Under the pieces are notes generated by a model that worked only from the letters and a program-made list of their open reading frames with translations, did no database searches and was not told the DNA's origin. The position numbers were made by a program, and so were the translations under genes. From Methylobacterium aerolatum (lineage in GTDB: Bacteria > Pseudomonadota > Alphaproteobacteria > Rhizobiales > Beijerinckiaceae), in contig NZ_BPQE01000031.1 of NCBI RefSeq assembly GCF_022179085.1, forward strand, positions 1 to 64,000: DNA of 64,000 nucleotides, read 5' to 3'. This document shows, piece after piece, positions 53,732 to 64,000 of the stretch; position 1 is the stretch's first letter, and every line of letters starts with the position of its first letter.

Positions 53732-55138
53732 ATGATGTCCCCCGGATCGCCCTTCCTGTCCCTCCGGAGCGCTCTCCTCGCGGTGCTGGCGGGCATCCTG
53801 TTTGCCCCGATCCCCGCCGCGGCGCAGTGGGGCGACGGCTATGCCGATCCCCGCGGCGGCTACTACCAAGCCCCACCCCGCCGCCGGGCACGCGACGCCT
53901 ACAACGGCGAGGCCCGGCCGCCGCGCTATGCGCCCCCCGCCGAGGCCCCGCGCCAGTTCTACTGGCCCTGGGAGGACCGGCCGCAGCCGGTGGCGCCGCC
54001 GCCGCAGGAGCGGGCCTATGCCCCGCGCCCGCCCCGCCCCCGCAGCTACGGCACGGCGGACGGGCAGCGCGCCCTGCCGCCCCGGCGGCGGCAGCGTCCG
54101 GCGCGTGCGCCCGAGCCCGCCAAGGCGGTCGCCGCCAAGACCGATCCGAGCGTCCAGATCGCCGTGTTCGGCGATTCCCTCGCGGACCACCTCGCCAAGG
54201 GCCTGGACGACGCCTTCGAGGACAATGCCGACGTCGCCGTCCTCGACAAGGCGAAGGGCGACAGCGGCCTCGTGCGCAAGGACGTGGTCGATTGGCCGAA
54301 GGTTGCCGACGAGTACCTCCAGGCCAACCCGAAGACCCGGTACGGTCTCGTCATGATGGGCGTGAACGACCGTCAGCCGATCCGCGACGGCGAGGCCACC
54401 GTCGAGCCGCTCACCGACCGATGGAAGGAACTCTACCGCGCCCGCGTCGAGGCCATGGTGAAGCCCTTCACCGACCGGCGGGTGCCGCTGATCTGGGTCG
54501 GGTTGCCGCCGGTCCAGAGCGAGAGCCTCGCCCGCGATCTCGCCACCCTCAACGATCTCGTCCGCGACGCGGTGGCGAAGGCGGGAGCGACCTATGTCGA
54601 TATTTGGCCGGGCTTCGTGGACGACCGGGACCGGTACGCCTCCTCCGGCCCCGATCCGGAGGGCCAGATCGCCCGTCTGCGGACCTCCGACGGCATCCAC
54701 TTCACCAAGGCCGGCGACCGCAAGCTCGCGCATTTCGCCGATGTCGAGCTGAAGCGCCTGATGGGTACGGCCACCCCTGCCCTCTCCGAGCAGCCGGCCG
54801 CCGCCGCCGTGGCGCCGGTCGCGCCGAAGGGAACGCCCGGCATCGGGCTCGACGGCGGCGAGGCGTCGCCCTCCGACAGCGCGGCGATCGACCGTCAGAT
54901 CACAGCGATGCTGCCGAGCCTGCCGGAGCCCGCCGGGATCCCCGCCCTGCCCGTGAAGCCGGCGGCGGGTCCCGTCATCCCGCTCAGCCGGAGCGAGACC
55001 TCGCCCGGCGGCACCCTGATGACCGGCCGCCCGCAGGACGGGGATGCGATGGGGACCGTGGAGCGGACCCTGACGCGTGGCAATGCTCCGTCGCCGCAGC
55101 CCGGGCGAGCCGACGACTTCCGCTGGCCGCCGGGGTGA
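53732..55138 (+). CDS. SGNH/GDSL-family hydrolase (DUF459)
   Basis: A 468-residue exported esterase-like protein. The signal peptide (LRSALLAVLAGILFAP..., cleavage near AAA-QW) leads to a long Pro/Arg/Tyr-rich region (about 35-135), then the SGNH domain: block I VFGDSLADHL with S149, VMMGVNDRQP (N), and SDGIHFTKAGDRKLAHF with the Asp/His pair. A Pro/Ala-rich C-terminal tail follows. DUF459 proteins are exported in many alphaproteobacteria and may deacylate envelope polysaccharides; substrate unknown. Confidence 0.88.
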   Translation: MMSPGSPFLSLRSALLAVLAGILFAPIPAAAQWGDGYADPRGGYYQAPPRRRARDAYNGEARPPRYAPPAEAPRQFYWPWEDRPQPVAPPPQERAYAPRPPRPRSYGTADGQRALPPRRRQRPARAPEPAKAVAAKTDPSVQIAVFGDSLADHLAKGLDDAFEDNADVAVLDKAKGDSGLVRKDVVDWPKVADEYLQANPKTRYGLVMMGVNDRQPIRDGEATVEPLTDRWKELYRARVEAMVKPFTDRRVPLIWVGLPPVQSESLARDLATLNDLVRDAVAKAGATYVDIWPGFVDDRDRYASSGPDPEGQIARLRTSDGIHFTKAGDRKLAHFADVELKRLMGTATPALSEQPAAAAVAPVAPKGTPGIGLDGGEASPSDSAAIDRQITAMLPSLPEPAGIPALPVKPAAGPVIPLSRSETSPGGTLMTGRPQDGDAMGTVERTLTRGNAPSPQPGRADDFRWPPG

Positions 55139-55144
55139 GGTCAG

Positions 55145-55165
55145 CGTCGGGGCGGCGCCCCGACG
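55145..55165. terminator. Hairpin between convergent SGNH and gltD genes
   Basis: A perfect 9-bp stem (CGTCGGGGC/GCCCCGACG) with a 3-nt loop lies 6 bp past the SGNH stop codon and 37 bp from the gltD stop. It could serve both converging genes; no T-run is present. Confidence 0.6.
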
Positions 55166-55201
55166 CCCCGACGAAGGGCTCGCCCCGGTGGGATCCGCGG
55201 C

Positions 55202-56635
55202 TCAGCGCGGCAGCACGCTCGCGCCCATCAGCGCCTCGTCGATGGCGCGGGCGGCCTGACGGCCCTCGCGGATCGCCCAGACGACCAGGGACTGGCCCCG
55301 GCGCATGTCGCCCGCCGCCCAGATCTTCGGATCGGAGGTGCGGTAGTCCTCCTCGTTGGCCGTCACGTTGCCGCGCTTGTCGACGGTGACGCCCGATTGC
55401 TCCACGAGGCCCTTCTGCATCGAGCCGGCGAAGCCGATCGCCATGAACACGAGGTCGGCCGGCAGAACGAATTCCGTGCCGGGGATCGGCTGGCGCTTGG
55501 CATCGACGCGGGCGCAGACCACGCCGGTCAGCACGCCCTTCTTGTTGCCCTCGAGGCGCAGGGTCGCCGCCTGGAACTCGCGCTCCGCCCCCTCGGCCTG
55601 GCTGGAGGAGGTGCGCATCTTGGTCGGCCAATAGGGCCACACCGTCAGCTTGTCCTCGCGCTCGGGCGGGCGCGGGCGGATGTCGAGCTGCGTCACCGAC
55701 AGGGCGCCCTGGCGGAAGGCCGTGCCGACGCAGTCGGAGGCCGTATCGCCGCCGCCGATGACGACGACGTTCTTGCCGCTCGCCAGGATCGGCGCCTCGC
55801 CGTTGCCGCGCATCGGCTCCTGGCCGACCCGACGGTTGGACTGGACTAGGTAGGGCATCGCGTAATGGACGCCCTCGAACTCCTGGCCCGGCAGGTTCGG
55901 GTTGCGCGGATCCTCGGCGCCGCCGCAGAAGATCACCGCGTCGTACTCGGACTTCAGCTCCTCGACGGGCTTCGTCACGCCGATGTTCTGGTTGTAGTGG
56001 AAGACCACGCCCTCGGCTTCCATCTGCTTCACGCGCCGGTCGATGTGGCGCTTCTCCATCTTGAAGTCCGGGATGCCGTAGCGGAGGAGCCCGCCCGCCT
56101 TCGGCTCGCGCTCGAACACGTGGACCGCGTGCCCGACGCGGGCGAGCTGCTGCGCCGCCGCGAGGCCCGCCGGGCCGGAGCCGATCACCGCCACGCGCTT
56201 GCCGGTGCGAACATCCGGAATCTCGGGCTTGATCCAGCCCATGTTCCAGGCCCGGTCCGCGATAGCCTGCTCGATCGTCTTGATCGCGACCGGCTGGTTC
56301 TCGAGGTTCAGGGTGCACGCCTCCTCGCACGGGGCGGGGCAGATGCGGCCGGTGAACTCGGGGAAGTTGTTCGTCGAGTGGAGGTTGCGGGACGCTTCCT
56401 CCCAGTCCGACTGGAACACGAGATCGTTCCAGTCGGGGATCTGGTTGTGGACGGGGCAGCCGGTCGGGCCATGGCAGAACGGGATGCCGCAATCCATGCA
56501 GCGGGCTGCCTGCTTGGTCAGGTCATGCTCGTCCAGCGGGAGCGTGAACTCGCGGAAATGCCGAACGCGGTCGGCGGCGAGTTGATACTTCTGCTCCTGC
56601 CGATCGAATTCGAGAAAGCCCGTGATCTTGCCCAT
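55202..56635 (-). CDS. gltD: Glutamate synthase (NADPH) small subunit
   Basis: A 477-residue iron-sulfur flavoprotein that passes NADPH electrons to GltB. Two [4Fe-4S] cysteine groups are seen (CMDCGIPFCHGPTGCP and RICPAPCEEACT). The FAD-binding VAVIGSGPAGLAAAQQLA, GGLLRYGIPDFKM, and NADPH-binding VVVIGGGDTASDCVGTA motifs follow, and the C-terminus ends in WAAGDMRRGQSLVVWAIREGRQAARAID. It lies 103 bp downstream of gltB on the same strand, completing the GOGAT enzyme. Confidence 0.97.
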   Translation of the reverse strand: MGKITGFLEFDRQEQKYQLAADRVRHFREFTLPLDEHDLTKQAARCMDCGIPFCHGPTGCPVHNQIPDWNDLVFQSDWEEASRNLHSTNNFPEFTGRICPAPCEEACTLNLENQPVAIKTIEQAIADRAWNMGWIKPEIPDVRTGKRVAVIGSGPAGLAAAQQLARVGHAVHVFEREPKAGGLLRYGIPDFKMEKRHIDRRVKQMEAEGVVFHYNQNIGVTKPVEELKSEYDAVIFCGGAEDPRNPNLPGQEFEGVHYAMPYLVQSNRRVGQEPMRGNGEAPILASGKNVVVIGGGDTASDCVGTAFRQGALSVTQLDIRPRPPEREDKLTVWPYWPTKMRTSSSQAEGAEREFQAATLRLEGNKKGVLTGVVCARVDAKRQPIPGTEFVLPADLVFMAIGFAGSMQKGLVEQSGVTVDKRGNVTANEEDYRTSDPKIWAAGDMRRGQSLVVWAIREGRQAARAIDEALMGASVLPR

Positions 56636-56738
56636 CGATCAACCCTTGAGGCCGTCGCGGATCGCGCGATCCGGGGCCTGTGATTAGTGCTCGCTCCGGC
56701 ACGCGGCCCTTTCCGCGCGCCGGCTGATACGACCGGAT

Positions 56739-61433
<4,695 letters not shown>

Positions 61434-61654
61434 GCTCTCTCTCGTCCCTTCCCTCGTCGCAAACGCCGCGCCGGATCTCTCCGGTCTCCGCGAGCAGGTT
61501 TCATGCCTCGGTGCCGCCTCCCAACGGGCGGCGGCGCAAAAGACGCAGGAGGCCGCCCCGTGAGGCGGTGCCCGGAGGCCCGCTCGCACGAAGGGCGGCG
61601 CGGTCTCTTCTGCCAACTCCTGCGCCCGCGCGCGACGCGCAATCGAGGCGAATG

Positions 61655-61671
61655 GGACAGACGTACTGTCC
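61655..61671. promoter_or_regulatory. Dyad in the gltB upstream region
   Basis: GGACAG-ACGTA-CTGTCC is a perfect 6-bp inverted repeat with a 5-bp spacer, next to a less GC-rich patch, 222 bp upstream of the gltB start. It is a plausible operator for a dimeric regulator; the regulator is not identifiable by sequence alone. Confidence 0.4.
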
Positions 61672-61844
61672 TAAATCGCGAAGTTGGCAGATTGAAATGG
61701 TTTCAGCAAGGGGAACGAGGCGCCCGCTGCCCCCTCGTGGCCATTCGTCCTACGCGACCGATGGTTGTCTCCCGCAATCTCGCCCGAATCCGGGGGTCTA
61801 AGGCGGCGAGCCGAGCACAAGCGGCATGCGGGGCAACGACCTCG

Positions 61845-61888
61845 CCGGCATGGCCGACCACCGGGGTTCCGGAGGTCGGCCATGCCGG
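61845..61888. repeat. 44-nt hairpin-forming inverted repeat
   Basis: Perfect 15-bp arms (CCGGCATGGCCGACC at 61845-61859 and its complement at 61874-61888) enclose a single A-A mismatch, an inner CCGG/CCGG pair and a GGTT loop. It ends 46 bp before the start codon at 61935, so it would be in the 5' leader of that gene. Confidence 0.8.
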
Positions 61889-61934
61889 AACCGGACTACC
61901 CGGCCGGGTCTCCAGAAACGGGAACAAAAGTGTG

Positions 61935-62822
61935 ATGAGCGAGAGCCCCAAGGCATCCCCGCGCAGGTCGGTGACCGCGACGCGTGCCCTCTCGGTGATT
62001 CTGCTGTCCGCGGGCGCGGCCCTGTGCTGCACCGTGCCGACCGCCGCCCAGAATTTCGGCGCGACCTTCTTCGACGACGACATTCTGCCGCCCCGGGTGA
62101 TCGCGTGGCGCCTCGCCGACCGGGGCTTCACCAACGTGTCCCGGCCGCGCTTCGACGGCCGGGTCTACGTGGTGGATGCCGTGGGCCCGGCGGGCCTGCC
62201 CGTGCGCCTGATCCTCGATCCGGCGAGCGGCGCGATCATCGACCGTCAGCGGCCGGTCGGCGCCGAGACCTACGCCCGCCTGGAGCGCCCGCCCGTCCGT
62301 TCCATGCCGGGTTACGGCTGGACCGAGGACGACGTGGCGGGCGCCCGCCCGGCGCCGCAGCCGCTGCCGCCTGAATCAATCCCGGGTGCCCGGGCGTCCC
62401 GCCCCCTGCCCCGGGAGGCCGCGCGTCCCGCAGACCCCAATCCCCTCGGCCTCAATCCGGACGGGCATCACCGGGCGGAGCCGCCGCGCAAGGTGGCCCG
62501 GACCGCTCCGGCCGCCCAGCCCGAGAAGCCGTCCCTGTCGCGGGTGAGCCCGCTTGCGCCCACGCCGAAGGCCGCGCCGGAGGCGGCTCGGCCGGAGTCT
62601 CCCCCGCCCCCCGCCGCCGCCAGGACGGAGCCCGCCCCCGAGGCGGCACCTCCGGCGAAGGAGACGGCGGCTCCGGCGGAGAAGCCCGTCGCCCAGGCCG
62701 CCTCGAAGCCCGAATGGCGGGATCCGCCGGAGGGCAAGCGTCCCGTGCGGGTCATCGGCGGCGCGACGATCGTTCCCGGAACCGGCGACAAGGCCGGCGA
62801 GGCGGCTCAGTCCTCGCAGTAG
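61935..62822 (+). CDS. Exported proline/alanine-rich hypothetical protein
   Basis: A 295-residue protein starting ATG 61935, with a signal peptide (basic SPRRSVTATR, hydrophobic LSVILLSAGAALCC, cleavage near AAQ-N about residue 40). A compact N-terminal domain follows (about 41-110; DDDILPPRVIAWRLADRGFTNVSRPRFDGRVYVVDAVGP). The remainder is low-complexity, rich in Pro, Ala and Glu, ending VIPGTGDKAGEAAQSSQ-like. The N-terminal domain looks like a PepSY-type fold fragment (PRFDGRVYVVDAV...LILDPASGAI), a guess from pattern. Long antisense frames opposite gltB lead into it but are not coding. Confidence 0.72.
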   Translation: MSESPKASPRRSVTATRALSVILLSAGAALCCTVPTAAQNFGATFFDDDILPPRVIAWRLADRGFTNVSRPRFDGRVYVVDAVGPAGLPVRLILDPASGAIIDRQRPVGAETYARLERPPVRSMPGYGWTEDDVAGARPAPQPLPPESIPGARASRPLPREAARPADPNPLGLNPDGHHRAEPPRKVARTAPAAQPEKPSLSRVSPLAPTPKAAPEAARPESPPPPAAARTEPAPEAAPPAKETAAPAEKPVAQAASKPEWRDPPEGKRPVRVIGGATIVPGTGDKAGEAAQSSQ

Positions 62823-62825
62823 CCC

Positions 62826-63656
62826 TCAGGCGACAAGCCGCTCGCCGCCCGTGAAGACGGTGAGCGTGTCCGCCCGGGCGATGGCGCACAGGGTCAGTCC
62901 GTGGGTCGCTGCGCGCTCCAGGGCGAGCGAGGTCGGTGCCGAGATCGCGACGATGGCGCCCGCCCCCAGCCGCGCGGCCTTTTCCACCATCTCGAACGAG
63001 CAGCGGCTGGTGATGACGAGGAAGCCGGAGGCCGGGTCGGTCCCCGCCCGCATCAGTGCGCCGATCAGCTTGTCGAGGGCGTTGTGGCGCCCGACATCCT
63101 CGCGCACGGCGACCAGGGTGCCGTCGGCCGCCGCCCAGGCGGCGGCGTGGACCGCGCGGGTCTCGGCGCCCAAGGTCTGAGCCCGTTCCAGCGCGCCGAG
63201 GGCGGCCGCCACGGCCTTCGCGGACAGGCGGAGGTCCGGTGCCGCGCGCAGGCCCGCCATCGGCAGGCTCGCCAGGTCCTCGATGCCGCAGACCCCGCAG
63301 CCGGTGCGACCGCTGATCGCGCGCTTGCGCGCGAGATGCTCCCGCAGGCGGCCCGGCACGAGATCGACCAGCAGCCGCAGGCCCCCGGGCGCGGCCTCCA
63401 CCGCGACCGACCGGATCTCGGCGGCGGAGTCGACGATGCCCTCTGTGAGGCTGAAGCCGTAGGCGAAATCCTCAAGGTCGCCGGGGGTGGTCATCATGAC
63501 CGCATGCGGCACGCTGCCGTAGACGACGTTGACCGGCGCCTCCACGGCCAGCGCCCGTGTGCCCTCGACGCCGCGGCCCGTCTCATAATCGACGACAGTC
63601 ATCCCGACTGCGATCGCGCGCAGGGGAAACCGGGGAGGCGTATCCGTCATCGTCAT
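62826..63656 (-). CDS. fdhD: Formate dehydrogenase sulfur-carrier protein FdhD
   Basis: A 276-residue protein that transfers sulfur from IscS/desulfurase to the molybdenum cofactor of formate dehydrogenase, required for its activity. The essential cysteines are in RTGCGVCGIEDL. EAPVNVVYG, TTPGDLEDFAYGFSLTEGIV, VREDVGRHNALDKLIGALM, and ITSRCSFEMVEKAARLGAG are all family signatures. Several in-frame starts exist (63656, 63650). Its presence fits formate oxidation in a methylotroph. No formate dehydrogenase genes are in this window. Confidence 0.95.
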   Translation of the reverse strand: MTMTDTPPRFPLRAIAVGMTVVDYETGRGVEGTRALAVEAPVNVVYGSVPHAVMMTTPGDLEDFAYGFSLTEGIVDSAAEIRSVAVEAAPGGLRLLVDLVPGRLREHLARKRAISGRTGCGVCGIEDLASLPMAGLRAAPDLRLSAKAVAAALGALERAQTLGAETRAVHAAAWAAADGTLVAVREDVGRHNALDKLIGALMRAGTDPASGFLVITSRCSFEMVEKAARLGAGAIVAISAPTSLALERAATHGLTLCAIARADTLTVFTGGERLVA

Positions 63657-63894
63657 GGCCCGTCGCAAGCATCGGTTTCGGCGCGGAGTAGTACATATTT
63701 CCGGCCGCGGAAGGCGCGGGATAGCCTTTCATGCGACGCTTGGGAGGTTGCACGTGGCACGTCCTTGTGATCTGAAGCCACTCGCGGAAGCCTGATCGGT
63801 GACAGACCGAGGCGTCCGTCAGGACAGTGACGCCCCCGCACAATCAAGACGGGGCACCTGGCCTGGAGCAAGCGGACGGGGAGCCGAGAGGGGT

Positions 63895-64000
63895 ATGCGC
63901 ACGGTGCGAACGATCACGAGGTCACTCATGACCGCCCCGTCGGCCGTCCGATTGGCCGTTCCGTTCCTCGGTGCCGCGCTCAGCGCCACCGCCGCGACGG
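63895..64000 (+). CDS. Start of an exported protein, cut by the window end
   Basis: Only the first 35 codons are visible. They encode a signal-peptide-like segment (basic MRTVRTITR, then a hydrophobic stretch ending FLGAALSATAAT), preceded by a purine-rich gagccgagagggg ribosome-binding site. It is divergent from fdhD (238-bp gap). The function cannot be assigned; a molybdenum- or formate-related role would only be guesswork from position. Confidence 0.5.
   Translation, partial: MRTVRTITRSLMTAPSAVRLAVPFLGAALSATAAT

Larger units (their letters stand above)
61434..61934. other. 501-bp divergent region upstream of gltB
   Basis: This gap between gltB (leftward) and an exported-protein gene (rightward) holds a 17-bp dyad at 61655-61671 and a 44-nt near-perfect hairpin at 61845-61888, both described separately. 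A less GC-rich patch (about 61665-61705) is a likely promoter zone. No small gene is seen. Confidence 0.6.

Overview
The window is GC-rich (roughly 70% by eye), single-copy chromosomal DNA with about 67 protein genes, one tRNA gene and no insertion sequence, prophage, CRISPR array or rRNA operon. Gene content points to an alphaproteobacterium of the order Hyphomicrobiales (Rhizobiales): GapR (DUF2312), CpdR, a DUF1178 protein, a degenerate EnvC-type LytM factor next to CtpA, and the order rplU-rpmA-GNAT-obgE-proB-proA-nadD-rsfS-rlmH-envC-ctpA-(DUF610)-rppH. A MOFRL-type glycerate kinase and a possible HpnI hopanoid glycosyltransferase fit a Methylobacterium/Methylorubrum-like methylotroph. That genus assignment is inference.

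Layout. 0-3.3 kb: glycerate kinase, an N-formylglutamate amidohydrolase-family enzyme, DUF1244, a 20-bp tandem repeat and gapR. 3.6-8.7 kb: a branched-chain amino-acid type ABC transporter whose second permease and first ATPase are fused into one polypeptide. 8.9-11.7 kb: asd and two small exported or anchored unknowns. 11.7-17.6 kb: a one-directional cluster lysR-ycsI-like-MFS-pxpA-pxpB-pxpC for 5-oxoproline or a related acid. 17.7-22 kb: an exported unknown, alkB-like overlapping dapB, bfr/bfd behind an iron-type operator, and ruvA. 22-36.7 kb: YceI, ribosomal proteins L21/L27, obgE, proline and NAD biosynthesis, ribosome-maturation factors, cell-wall factors (EnvC, CtpA), a polysaccharide-deacetylase-like protein and rppH. 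36.8-40.2 kb: small unknowns, an HDAC-like hydrolase and a GT21-like glycosyltransferase. 40.2-45.5 kb: a cluster of five coiled-coil genes around a phosphatase-like protein. 45.5-49 kb: tRNA-Leu(CAA), a VTT-domain membrane protein, dsbB, DUF1178, nitrilase-like, grxC and cpdR. 49-55.1 kb: a second formylglutamate amidohydrolase-like protein, a candidate small RNA, galU/galE, a lytic transglycosylase and an SGNH hydrolase. 55.2-64 kb: gltD/gltB, an exported proline/alanine-rich unknown, fdhD, and the start of an exported protein cut by the window edge.

The most novel element is the coiled-coil cluster at 40270-45461. Four small proteins share the same two-ended architecture: a W/F-x3-I-x2-I motif before the coiled coil and an A-x2-W-L-x-R-(I/L) motif after it. 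They lie in two oppositely transcribed groups around a 534-residue crescentin-like coiled-coil protein and a phosphatase-like protein with altered active-site motifs. I know of no described system of this kind. The second notable item is a roughly 90-nt three-hairpin RNA candidate at 50050-50140 (minus strand) carrying an exposed anti-Shine-Dalgarno stretch. Several strong inverted repeats sit between genes.
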